Assembly: GCA_964431205.1 (NCBI GenBank)
Contig: CAYSIX010000044.1
Span: 1 to 22,343, forward strand
DNA: 22,343 bases
Source: CAYSIX01 sp964431205
Lineage (GTDB): Bacteria; Planctomycetota; Phycisphaerae; Phycisphaerales; Phycisphaeraceae
Direction of reading: 5' to 3'
Shown in pieces: positions 13,827 to 20,627 of this stretch. Made by a program: the position numbers and the translations under genes. Position 1 is the first letter of the stretch, and each line of letters opens with the position of its first letter. Below the pieces are notes generated by a model, which ran no database searches, was not told where the DNA came from, and was given only the letters and a program-made list of their open reading frames with translations.

Positions 13827-13859
13827 TGTACGGCCATCGCGCGCCTGTGACGCGTCACA
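13825..13859 (-). promoter_or_regulatory. promoter with operator-like palindrome for the metal efflux gene
   Basis: TACAAT (13830-13825) matches five of six -10 bases and overlaps the first ATG. Upstream, the perfect 14-base palindrome TGTGACGCGTCACA (13846-13859) covers the expected -35 position, for which only a poor hexamer (GCGTCA) is present. A dyad over the -35 is what a repressor or a MerR-like activator site would look like. TGTGA/TCACA halves also resemble CRP/FNR sites, but with 4 instead of 6 bases between them. Confidence 0.4.
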
Positions 13860-13897
13860 CCATCAGAAGGAAAGGTTTCGAGTCTCGCGTCCGGGGC

Positions 13898-13961
13898 ACG
13901 CCCGGTGATGGCCGCGAGCCTCGCGTGGCGATTGTCGGACGCCCGGTGATAGCCGCGAGCC
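13898..13961 (+). repeat. two copies of an ACGCCCGGTGATRGCCGCGAGC repeat
   Basis: The motif occurs at 13898 and again at 13939, 41 bases later, with one base changed (GATG versus GATA). Its ACGCCCGGTGAT core is the same as at the junctions of the 79-bp units (12416, 12495 and 12574), in the same orientation. It is therefore a dispersed repeat found on both sides of the metal efflux gene. Confidence 0.65.
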
Positions 13962-14036
13962 CGAGCGAACGGCCTTCGCCCGGACACGTCGTGCCGCCCG
14001 CCAAGCCGGTGGCGCTCGCGTCTTTCTCCTGACTTC

Positions 14037-14081
14037 TGACTCCTCCCCTCCTGACTCCTCAACGCTTGACTCCTCCACGCC
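14037..14081. repeat. TGACTCCTC direct repeats with 15-base period
   Basis: TGACTCCTC occurs at 14037, 14052 and 14067, exactly 15 bases apart, with variable 6-base spacers. A related TGACTTC lies at 14030. The layout resembles short tandemly repeated repetitive sequences known from cyanobacteria and other genomes. It starts about 19 bases beyond the fabI stop on the minus-strand side. Confidence 0.7.
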
Positions 14082-14099
14082 TCGCCTACCCGCGGCGCT

Positions 14100-14891
14100 T
14101 CAGATGCCCACGATGCTGAACCCGCAGTCGACGTGGACGGTTTCGCCCGTGACGCCGGTGGCGAGGTCGCTGAGCAGGTAGACGGCGGTGTCGCCGACCT
14201 CCTCGCCGGTGTTGCAGCGCTTCATGGCGGCCTTGCGCTGCTGGTGGGCGATCATCTCGTCCATCCCGCCGACGCCCGCGCCGGCGAGCGTCTTGAACGG
14301 GCCGGCGGAGATCGTGTTCACCCGGATGTTCCGTGACGGCTCGCCCAGCTCGTAGGCCAGGTACCGCGTGGTGTGCTCCAGCGCGGCCTTGGCGATGCCC
14401 ATGACGTTGTAACCCGGCGTGACCTTCTCCCCGCCGTAGTAGGTCAGGCTCACCATGGCGGCGCCGCGCTGCGGGTCGACCAGGGGCAGGGCGCGTTGGG
14501 CCATGGCCAGCAGCGTGTAGGCGCTGGTGTCGATCGCGCTGAGGTACACCTGCCGGGGGGTCTTGTGGAACGTGTCGGGCTTGAGGTAGTCCCTGTCGGC
14601 GAAGGCGATGGAGTGGACGACGAAGTCGAGCGAATCGAAGTCGGCCTTGTACTGGTCGAAGACGCGGTCGAGGTCGTCGTCGGAGTTGGCGTCGCAGGGC
14701 TGGAGCCAGGGGTCGGAGACGCCGAGGGACTCCGCCGCCTTGCGGACGCGGTGCTCCATCTTGCCGATGGGCAGGTAGGTGAAGGCGCAGCGGGCGCCGT
14801 GCTCGACGAGCTGCTTGGCGATGAACCAGGCGTAGCTGCGTTCGTTGGCGATGCCGAAGATGATCCCACGCTTGCCTTGCATCAGGGCCAT
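14100..14891 (-). CDS. fabI: enoyl-[acyl-carrier-protein] reductase (NADH), FabI
   Basis: A 263-residue cytoplasmic short-chain dehydrogenase that does the last reduction of each fatty-acid elongation cycle. It opens MALMQGKRGIIFGIANERSYAWFIAKQL, the FabI-type nucleotide-binding loop. The catalytic set is Tyr151, Tyr161 and Lys168 in TYYGGEKVTPGYNVMGIAKAALE, matching the Y-x6-K of FabI rather than that of FabG. HSIAFADRD (93-101) is the segment lining the triclosan/NADH pocket, with Ala where E. coli has Gly, as in several other FabI proteins. RVNTISAGPFKTLAG and the C-terminal GVTGETVHVDCGFSIVG are also family motifs. Length is standard. AAGGAG lies 8 bases before the ATG. It stands alone, divergent from a secreted-protein gene with 104 bases between the starts. 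No other fab genes are in the window. Confidence 0.96.
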   Translation of the reverse strand: MALMQGKRGIIFGIANERSYAWFIAKQLVEHGARCAFTYLPIGKMEHRVRKAAESLGVSDPWLQPCDANSDDDLDRVFDQYKADFDSLDFVVHSIAFADRDYLKPDTFHKTPRQVYLSAIDTSAYTLLAMAQRALPLVDPQRGAAMVSLTYYGGEKVTPGYNVMGIAKAALEHTTRYLAYELGEPSRNIRVNTISAGPFKTLAGAGVGGMDEMIAHQQRKAAMKRCNTGEEVGDTAVYLLSDLATGVTGETVHVDCGFSIVGI

Positions 14892-14903
14892 GAGGCGTGC
14901 TCC

Positions 14904-14932
14904 TTGATTTTGTGGTGCGGGCGGAGTTTACT
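14904..14932 (+). promoter_or_regulatory. candidate promoter for the secreted Cys/His protein gene
   Basis: TTGATT (14904-14909) and TTTACT (14927-14932) are separated by 17 bases and each match four of six consensus bases. The predicted leader is about 57 bases. The same AGTTTACT box reads AGTAAACT on the other strand and could serve as a -10 for fabI, so the two promoters may overlap. Confidence 0.35.
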
Positions 14933-14995
14933 GGATGGGGCGGCGGGCGTGTGGCGGTCGCCGGGGCCGGTGTCATCTCTGGCGGAGGATCGAAG

Positions 14996-15919
14996 ATGCG
15001 GACGATGCGATGGGCGAGCGGCTTCGCGTTGGGGTTGCTGTCGCTGACGGCGGCGACGAGTGTCTGGGGCGCGACGCCGCACCAAGCGAGCGGTGGCGAG
15101 GCGATGCGTGAGGGTGCCGAACGGCCGGCGCTGCCGAGCCAGCCCACGACGGACGACGGCGAGTGGTTCTTCCTCGATGATGAGCTGGCGCACCTGCCGG
15201 CCCAGCACGTGCGTCACGGCGAGCTGTTCGGCTCGCTGGTGGACGGGTACAACCGGCTGATCCTGGAGGCGATCGACGCGGTGCAGGCGCGGGCGATGGA
15301 CGGCGGGGGTTACCTGATCGGGCGGACGCTGGACCCGCCCTCGTCACCGATCGGGTACGAGCTGACGCTGTTCGAGACGGCGTTGATCGACCCGCCGCGG
15401 CCGACGAGCTACTGCACGGGCGCGACGTACGCGGCGTGGGTCGAGGCGATGAACCGGCTGTACCCGGACGGGGCGTCGCGTCTGAGCGCCGAGCGAGCCG
15501 AGGCGGCGCGGATGCAGGAGCCGGACGGCGGTCGGCGTGAGGACGGCGTGAAGCTGTGGGGCCACTGGAACGACGACGGGTTCGGCAATCACTTCGCGCT
15601 GGTGCAGTACACGGGGATGGGCGAGGCGGTCGAGCCGCGGCGGGCCCGGCCGGGCGACTTCATGAATATTTCGTGGACGAACGGCGGGGGGCACGCGGTC
15701 GTGTTCCTGGGCTGGTACCGCGACGCCGACGGCGGCCGCTGGCTGCGGTACTGGGCGAGCCAGAGCGGGACGAACGGCCTGGGCGACCAGCTCGTGTCGC
15801 TGGAGCGCGTGCGGGCGGTGAAGGTCGTGCGTGTGACCGAGCCGGGGCGGCTGTTCGAGTTCGACGTGGCCGCGTCGGTCGATCGGCGGGTCCCGGGCGA
15901 CAAGGTCGAGTGGGAGTGA
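14996..15919 (+). CDS. secreted Cys/His protein, possible NlpC/P60- or CHAP-like hydrolase
   Basis: A 307-residue exported protein. Residues 1-26 form a signal peptide (MRTMRWASGFALGLLSLTAATSVWGA). The mature protein has an acidic, helical-looking part (54-110), then TSYCTGATYAAWVEAMNRLYP (137-157) with Cys140 at a helix start. Later come ARPGDFMNISW (217-227) and GGGHAVVFLGWYRD (230-243) with His233, then RYWASQSGTNG (251-261). A Cys at a helix N-terminus followed by 'PGDF' and 'GHAVVFLGW' strands is the usual layout of papain-like NlpC/P60 and CHAP peptidoglycan amidases or peptidases. I could not assign a specific family, so this is inference. The start was chosen for its GGAGG 7 bases upstream and the signal peptide. 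A longer frame from 14897 lacks both. It is convergent with rpsD. Confidence 0.75.
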   Translation: MRTMRWASGFALGLLSLTAATSVWGATPHQASGGEAMREGAERPALPSQPTTDDGEWFFLDDELAHLPAQHVRHGELFGSLVDGYNRLILEAIDAVQARAMDGGGYLIGRTLDPPSSPIGYELTLFETALIDPPRPTSYCTGATYAAWVEAMNRLYPDGASRLSAERAEAARMQEPDGGRREDGVKLWGHWNDDGFGNHFALVQYTGMGEAVEPRRARPGDFMNISWTNGGGHAVVFLGWYRDADGGRWLRYWASQSGTNGLGDQLVSLERVRAVKVVRVTEPGRLFEFDVAASVDRRVPGDKVEWE

Positions 15920-15922
15920 GTC

Positions 15923-15940
15923 GGCGGCGGACGCGCCGCC
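15923..15940. terminator. hairpin between convergent genes
   Basis: GGCGGCG (15923-15929) pairs with CGCCGCC (15934-15940) around a four-base loop. It begins four bases after the stop of the secreted-protein gene and 29 bases beyond the rpsD stop. It lacks a T-run and may act for both strands. Confidence 0.4.
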
Positions 15941-15968
15941 TCGCGCAGCGGTCCAATCCGCCCTCGGC

Positions 15969-16580
15969 TTAGCGGTAGTACTCGACGATCAGGTTGACGT
16001 TGACGTCGAACGGGATCTGGTCGGACGTGGGCACGTCGAGGACGCGGGCGGTGAGCGTCGAGGGGTCGAAGCTCAGCCACGCCGGGACGTTGTGCCCGGC
16101 CATGGTCTCGAGGTTGTCACGGACGACCTTCTTGCAGTTGTCCTTCTTGATCGTGATCTCGTCGTTGACCGAGACGGGGTAGGAGGGTCGATCGACCTTT
16201 CGGCCGTTGACCATCACGTGCCCGTGGGCGACGATCTGGCGCGCGGCCCAGATGGAGCGGGCCCAGCCGAGGCGGCGCAGGACGTTGTCCAGACGGACCT
16301 CGAGCATGCGCAGCAGGTTCTCGGCGGTGTTGCCCTTGGCGCGGCCGGCCTTGTCGACGTAGTTGCGGAACTGCTTCTCCATCACGTTGTAGTGATAGCG
16401 CAGCTTCTGCTTCTCGTTGAGGCGGACGCCGTAGTCGCGCAGGCGTCGGCCGCGGAAGCCGTGCATGCCCGGGGGGTTGAGCTGGCGCTTGGTGGTGTGT
16501 TTGGGCAGGTCGGCGACGGGCACGCCCACCCGCCGCGACAGCTTGACCTTCGGTCCGGTGTAGTTGGCCACGATCTTCAC
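15969..16580 (-). CDS. rpsD: 30S ribosomal protein S4
   Basis: A 203-residue primary 16S rRNA-binding protein of the small subunit. It starts MKIVANYTGPKVKLSRRVGVPV, lacks the zinc-binding cysteines of the C+ paralogues, and has NPPGMHGFRGRRLRDYGVRLNEKQKLRYHYNVMEKQFRNYV typical of bacterial S4. The S4 RNA-binding domain covers about 93-155 (RLDNVLRRLGWARSIWAARQIVAHGHVMVNGRKVDRPSYPV). Length is normal. GGTGA lies just before the ATG at 16580. The gene is monocistronic here rather than within an rpsM-rpsK-rpsD-rpoA cluster. A long leader of roughly 100 bases precedes it, which could hold an autoregulatory S4 site, but I did not identify one. Confident. Confidence 0.97.
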   Translation of the reverse strand: MKIVANYTGPKVKLSRRVGVPVADLPKHTTKRQLNPPGMHGFRGRRLRDYGVRLNEKQKLRYHYNVMEKQFRNYVDKAGRAKGNTAENLLRMLEVRLDNVLRRLGWARSIWAARQIVAHGHVMVNGRKVDRPSYPVSVNDEITIKKDNCKKVVRDNLETMAGHNVPAWLSFDPSTLTARVLDVPTSDQIPFDVNVNLIVEYYR

Positions 16581-16690
16581 CCGCCCGTCGCTGGCGCTTC
16601 CGGGTCGGGCCCTCTTCGGTGCTCGGCCGAGGCTTCGGCTCCGCGGGTCCTGTGAAGTTCAGAGCGACAGTCGCCCTGCCAGAGCCCCAC

Positions 16691-16719
16691 ATCAGACCAG
16701 ATCGGCCGCGGCGGGTCAA
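16691..16719 (-). promoter_or_regulatory. sigma-70-like promoter of rpsD
   Basis: On the minus strand TTGACC (16719-16714) and TCTGAT (16696-16691) are exactly 17 bases apart. The -35 matches five of six and the -10 four of six consensus bases. Transcription would start near 16684, leaving a leader of about 100 bases before the rpsD ATG. Confidence 0.55.
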
Positions 16720-16787
16720 ATGAAGGGGCGGCGTGCGGGGTGATCAGGCCTGAGCGCTGAGGCGAAAAGGCGCGGCGTGGCGGCGGC

Positions 16788-18554
16788 TCAGGCGTCGGGG
16801 CTGGGCAGCGGTGCCGGCGTGGGGCGGCGACGCCGGGGCGGTGAATTGGCGGGCCTGACGCCCTGCGGCGCCGGGTCGGCGAAGCTGCGCCAGAACCGCA
16901 GCGGCAGCAGCCCGACCGACATGATGGTGAGCTGGCTGACGATGAACGTCGCCAGCCAGAACATCGCCGAGTCCATGAACCCGTACGAGTGCAGGCCGAC
17001 GCCGAGCATGTTCGTCCCGAACCAGGACCAGCTCGTGACGATGTTGCCGCCGACGGCCAGGACCATCATCCCGCGCTGCCTGATCATCCCGCCCCAGCGC
17101 GCGTGCAGGATGATGGCGCTGAGCAGCACGATCAGGGCGGCGCCGTTTTCCTTGGGGTCCCAGCCCCAGAAGCGGCCCCAAGACTGGTCGGCCCAGATCC
17201 CGCCGAGCACGGTGCCGACGAAGCTGAACAGCAGCGTGAAGCAGACCACGCCGTAGACCATGCGTGTCAGCTCGCGGGCCAGGCGGTCGGTCAGCCAGGG
17301 GGTGAACGCGCCGATGAGGATGTAGGCGATGGCCAGGACGCCGGCGAGGAAGGCGGCGGAGTAGCCGATGGTGATGGTCACGACGTGGGTGGCGAGCCAG
17401 AAGTTGGAGTCGAGCACGGCCTGCATCATCTCCATGGTGTCGCCGTCGCCGCCGAGGTGGTGGGCGATGACGAGGGTGATGAAGCCGACGACGGCGGCGG
17501 CGATGCTGGCCAGGCCCAGTCGGCTGAACCGCTCGACGACCAGCGCCAGGCCGACACAGACCCAGCCGATGAACACGGCCGAGGAGTAGAGGTTCGTGAC
17601 CGGCGGGCGGCCCTGGAGGTAGACGCGAGATGCCAGGCCGAACGTGTGGATCAGCAGCGTGAACACCAGCAGCCAGAACGCGCTGCGGGTCAGGGCGCCG
17701 GACCACTGGCCGCCGCCGGCCTGACGCAGCACGAACCCCGCGCAGCCGAGCAGGAACGCGAACACGTACAGGGCCGAGGCGTGATAGAACGGCGCGAAGC
17801 GGTTGAAGAAGACCTCGAAGTCGGCCTTGTTCACGCTCCGCGGCAGGCGGGCCGTCACCACCTCGCTGTACGCTCCGAGCGTCTGGTTGAACAGCGCGGG
17901 ATCCTCCTGCTGATACGCCGAGAAGATCAGCGCCAGCGATCGCGCCGCCGGGTGCAGCGACCCGTCGCCGTGCGGGCGCATGACCTGGTCGGCCAGCGGC
18001 GCCCACTGCTCGCCCTCGGCCAGCGGCGGGATCAGGTACGGCCGGTGGGTCATTTGCAGCTCGAGGTAAAGCTGCATCCGCTGAAACAGCTCGAGCAGGT
18101 GCTTCTGGTACGCGTTGCGGAAGCGCGATCGCACCTGCGAGGCGAGCACCGCCTGCTCGTTGATCACGCGGCGGTGCGGCGAAAGCTCGTCGAAGCTCAG
18201 GCGCACGCTCGGCTCGCCCGGGCGATCGAGCAGAGCCAGCACGCTCGGGTCGTCCACGCGGAAGACGCGGTACGCCGCGGCCTCCTGCGGCCGGGCGACC
18301 GCGTCGAGGTACCAGCGGATCGCCGGATACGTCTGGCCCTCGTGGTGCAGCTCCTGCCGGCCGCTGAGAATCATCAGGCTGTTGCGCGCCACGGTGTCCA
18401 GCGGCTTGACGCGGCCCTCGGCCGAGACCGGCAGACGCGAAAACGTCTCGAGGTCGTACGGCCGCGACGGCGAGGGCTGCGTCGCACGCGAGGCCAGCCA
18501 CGCCCCCGACAGCACCACCACCAGCAACGGCATCCACGGCAAAAGCCGTCTCAT
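16788..18554 (-). CDS. ccsA: cytochrome c biogenesis protein CcsA/ResC with long N-terminal extension
   Basis: A 588-residue membrane protein, the haem-handling subunit of System II cytochrome c maturation. An N-terminal helix (4-24) is followed by about 230 residues of extracytoplasmic, largely soluble sequence. This starts with AEGRVKPLDTVARNSLMILSGRQ (45-67), seen in the enlarged CcsA proteins of some phyla. Eight or so membrane helices occupy 255-555. The tryptophan-rich haem-binding WWD motif is SWGRFWGWDPKEN (458-470), and candidate haem-ligand histidines are H303 (LIHTFGL), H390 (LATHVVT) and H522 (GLHSYGF). The C-terminus is Pro/Arg-rich. The ATG at 18554 overlaps the resB stop in ATGA. 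It works with ResB to move haem outward and attach it to CXXCH sites. No apocytochrome or thioredoxin-like partner gene is in the window. Confidence 0.9.
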   Translation of the reverse strand: MRRLLPWMPLLVVVLSGAWLASRATQPSPSRPYDLETFSRLPVSAEGRVKPLDTVARNSLMILSGRQELHHEGQTYPAIRWYLDAVARPQEAAAYRVFRVDDPSVLALLDRPGEPSVRLSFDELSPHRRVINEQAVLASQVRSRFRNAYQKHLLELFQRMQLYLELQMTHRPYLIPPLAEGEQWAPLADQVMRPHGDGSLHPAARSLALIFSAYQQEDPALFNQTLGAYSEVVTARLPRSVNKADFEVFFNRFAPFYHASALYVFAFLLGCAGFVLRQAGGGQWSGALTRSAFWLLVFTLLIHTFGLASRVYLQGRPPVTNLYSSAVFIGWVCVGLALVVERFSRLGLASIAAAVVGFITLVIAHHLGGDGDTMEMMQAVLDSNFWLATHVVTITIGYSAAFLAGVLAIAYILIGAFTPWLTDRLARELTRMVYGVVCFTLLFSFVGTVLGGIWADQSWGRFWGWDPKENGAALIVLLSAIILHARWGGMIRQRGMMVLAVGGNIVTSWSWFGTNMLGVGLHSYGFMDSAMFWLATFIVSQLTIMSVGLLPLRFWRSFADPAPQGVRPANSPPRRRRPTPAPLPSPDA

Positions 18555-19741
18555 CGGCTGACCCTCCGCACGTACCCGATCAGGTGCATCCCGAACTGCA
18601 GCACCAGCCCCGTCGCCACCATCCCGCAGGCGACGTATGGCAGCAGCCACCCGGGGTTGTTCACCACCTGCAACACCGTCCCCGAGTCGTCCGGCAGGAA
18701 CGCCGACTGGTAGAACGTCTCGCCGTTGTACCGCAGGGGATTGTTCATGTAGATCAGCACGCGGCGGTCCTCGTTCTGCGACGGGTCCACCAGGCGCACG
18801 AGGCTGGAGAAGTTGCGCGGCTTGTCGGTGCCGACGAACTTGTCGTGCCGGAAGTCGATCAGGTGCATCGTGTAGGGCTTGTAGGTGCGCTTGAAGCGCA
18901 GGGCGATGTCGAACGAGCGATCGCCGACGGTGACGGTCTGCGTCGGCTCGAGGTGGGCCGAGACGAGCCAGCGGCCGAGCGACTCCCCGTCGCGGGACAG
19001 CGAGACGATGGCGCTGGGCACGTCGACGGTCTGGCCGTCGACGCCGGAGACGCGGGGGATGCCCATGACGGCGATGCGCGTGCCCAGGCCGCGCGTGGCC
19101 TCGGGGCGCGCGTCCGGTGGGGCCATGGCGGGCCCGAACAGGCGGGAGTTGGGCATCCAGCGTTCGATCGTGACGTCGAAGGGCAGGCGCGGGTCGCGGA
19201 TCGTCTGGCCGGGACGCTTCAGGAGCGCGTGCGGGATCGCGACGACGCGGTCGCGGTCGGCCGGCGAGCGGTCGATCACCGCCAGCTCCGCCGTGCGGAT
19301 GTCCTCGACGTAGTTCGCCGACCCGCCCTCGACGATCGTCATGTTCCCCTCGGTGGCGTACAGGCCGGTGACGAACTCGCCCAGCAGCAGCACGATCAGC
19401 CCGCCGTGCAGCAGCACGATCCCGAAGCGCCTGCGCGTCAGCTTGAATCGCACGGCGTGGGCGGCGATCAGGTTCACGATCAGCAGCCCCGCCAGCAGAA
19501 ACCCGCCGGGGAACGGGATCGCCCAGGACGCGTCCCCGGCCCCGCCCGGCACGAACAGCCCCGGATCGATCCACACCCACAGGCTGCGGAAGTAACGCTC
19601 GACCACCGACCACGTGCTGTCGTTCACCTGCGCCAGCGTGCCGGCGAAGATCAGGAACATCGACATCGCCATCAGCGTCACCGTCAGCCGCAGCGACGCC
19701 AGCGGCTTGAGCAGCATCGTCACCGGCGCGACCGCGCTCAT
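18551..19741 (-). CDS. resB: ResB-like cytochrome c biogenesis protein
   Basis: A 396-residue membrane protein of the ResB/Ccs1 family. Helices lie at about 12-37 (LKPLASLRLTVTLMAMSMFLIFAGTLAQV), 77-97 and 103-125 (RFGIVLLHGGLIVLLLGEFVTGL), with one near the C-terminus (368-388). The large extracytoplasmic domain between them includes FRHDKFVGTDKPRNFSSLVRL and NNPLRYNGETFYQSAF, both recognisable ResB segments. His111 in LLHGGL is a candidate haem ligand. The ATG at 19741 overlaps the stop of the preceding lipoprotein-like gene in ATGA, and its own stop overlaps ccsA in the same way. The three genes are therefore one coupled unit. A longer frame upstream lacks sense as protein and overlaps the neighbour. 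Confident in family; function follows from the pairing with CcsA. Confidence 0.88.
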   Translation of the reverse strand: MSAVAPVTMLLKPLASLRLTVTLMAMSMFLIFAGTLAQVNDSTWSVVERYFRSLWVWIDPGLFVPGGAGDASWAIPFPGGFLLAGLLIVNLIAAHAVRFKLTRRRFGIVLLHGGLIVLLLGEFVTGLYATEGNMTIVEGGSANYVEDIRTAELAVIDRSPADRDRVVAIPHALLKRPGQTIRDPRLPFDVTIERWMPNSRLFGPAMAPPDARPEATRGLGTRIAVMGIPRVSGVDGQTVDVPSAIVSLSRDGESLGRWLVSAHLEPTQTVTVGDRSFDIALRFKRTYKPYTMHLIDFRHDKFVGTDKPRNFSSLVRLVDPSQNEDRRVLIYMNNPLRYNGETFYQSAFLPDDSGTVLQVVNNPGWLLPYVACGMVATGLVLQFGMHLIGYVRRVSR

Positions 19742-20559
19742 CGCTCGCGCTCCGTTTCGCCGCCGTTGAGCACCGGGCCCGGCAGGCCGTTCGATTCCGG
19801 CATCGGCGCCGCGGCGTCCGGCGGCGGCGACTCCCGCCCCGCTTCCACCGTTCGGAACGATCGCACGAACGCCAGAAACTCCTGCCGATGCGCCGCCAGC
19901 TTGGCCGGCGTGTCCATCGCCTTGACGAACCACGTCTCGTCCCGCGACGCCGGCTCCAGCGACGCCGCGAGCATCCCCTGCACTTGACCCGACGCCCCCG
20001 CCTCGCTTTGCTGCATCTGCACCACGAACCCGCTGACCCCGTCGCCCTCGATCGGCTCGAGCATGCCCGAGAGCTCGTCCGCCTGCACCGCCGGCAGGCC
20101 GAGCTGCCCACGCCAGCGGTTCACGTTCGCCAGCACCCCCCCCACGTCGCCGGGGAACGCCGTCACCGCCACTTCCAGCGGCGACGCCTCATCGCCCGCG
20201 AAAAACGTCGCGACCCGCATCGGACGCGCCTCCGCCGACTCCCGCCAGCCCTCGGGCGCCTCCCAGCTCAGCACGCGTCCGGGCGACGCCACGCCGCTGA
20301 CCGGAACCGAGCCCATCGCCCCGGCGTCCGTCGGTGATGCGGCGCCCGACCCGCCCCGACGCTGCGCGTCGGGCTCCCGCCCCGCCGTCGGATCCTTGGC
20401 CACCTCGTACTCGCGGATCGTCTCGTCCTCGCACGCCAGCGGCGCCCACGCCAGCAGCGCCGCACTCAGCGCCGGCACGAGACCCCCACGGCGCACCGCC
20501 CTCGACCGCCGTGACGCCGCCCGCCGCGCACCCCGCTCGATGTCGTTCGGTCGATTCAT
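19738..20559 (-). CDS. putative secreted or lipoprotein of unknown function, linked to resB-ccsA
   Basis: A 273-residue protein with an Arg-rich N-terminus and a hydrophobic segment (27-43, LVPALSAALLAWAPLAC) ending in a possible lipobox (PLAC, Cys43; the Pro at -3 makes it weak). Residues 50-95 are low-complexity. The folded part (about 98-245) begins SWEAPEGWRESAEARPMRVATFF and contains VNRWRGQLGLPAVQ and ETWFVKAMDTPAKLAAHRQEFLAFVRSFR. Such 'PxGW…MR.A.F…NRWR.Q.GLP' proteins I associate with planctomycetes, without known role. The C-terminus is Pro-rich. It is the first gene of the resB-ccsA operon and is ATGA-coupled to resB, so it may support cytochrome c maturation or a linked periplasmic process. 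That is inference. No Shine-Dalgarno precedes the ATG at 20559, which fits a leaderless start. Confidence 0.75.
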   Translation of the reverse strand: MNRPNDIERGARRAASRRSRAVRRGGLVPALSAALLAWAPLACEDETIREYEVAKDPTAGREPDAQRRGGSGAASPTDAGAMGSVPVSGVASPGRVLSWEAPEGWRESAEARPMRVATFFAGDEASPLEVAVTAFPGDVGGVLANVNRWRGQLGLPAVQADELSGMLEPIEGDGVSGFVVQMQQSEAGASGQVQGMLAASLEPASRDETWFVKAMDTPAKLAAHRQEFLAFVRSFRTVEAGRESPPPDAAAPMPESNGLPGPVLNGGETERER

Positions 20560-20567
20560 GGGACCGA

Positions 20568-20595
20568 ATCGTAGCCAGTTTGGCGCGGAAGTCAG
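20568..20595 (-). promoter_or_regulatory. candidate promoter giving a near-leaderless mRNA
   Basis: On the minus strand CTGACT (about 20595-20590; four of six) is followed after 16 bases by TACGAT (20573-20568; four of six). Only 8 bases separate the -10 from the ATG at 20559, so the transcript would start at or next to the start codon. This agrees with the absence of a ribosome-binding site. Confidence 0.35.
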
Positions 20596-20627
20596 ATCGG
20601 CGTGGGCCGGTTCGTTACGATGCGGCG

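Larger units (their letters stand above)
13862..14099. other. repeat-filled spacer between efflux gene and fabI
   Basis: No gene is seen here. The left half holds the GCCCGGTGAT repeats. The right half (about 14024-14080) holds pyrimidine-rich direct repeats just downstream of the fabI stop. No terminator with a T-run is evident on the fabI strand. Confidence 0.5.

Noticed and set aside
13846..13859. Classical CRP/FNR binding site
   Set aside because: The half-sites TGTGA and TCACA match, but the gap is four instead of six bases, so it is reported only as a generic operator-like dyad.
18555..20111. The upstream part of the long frame that contains CcsA
   Set aside because: This portion overlaps resB and the lipoprotein gene in another frame and is Arg/Ala-rich. 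The real CcsA start is the ATG at 18554.
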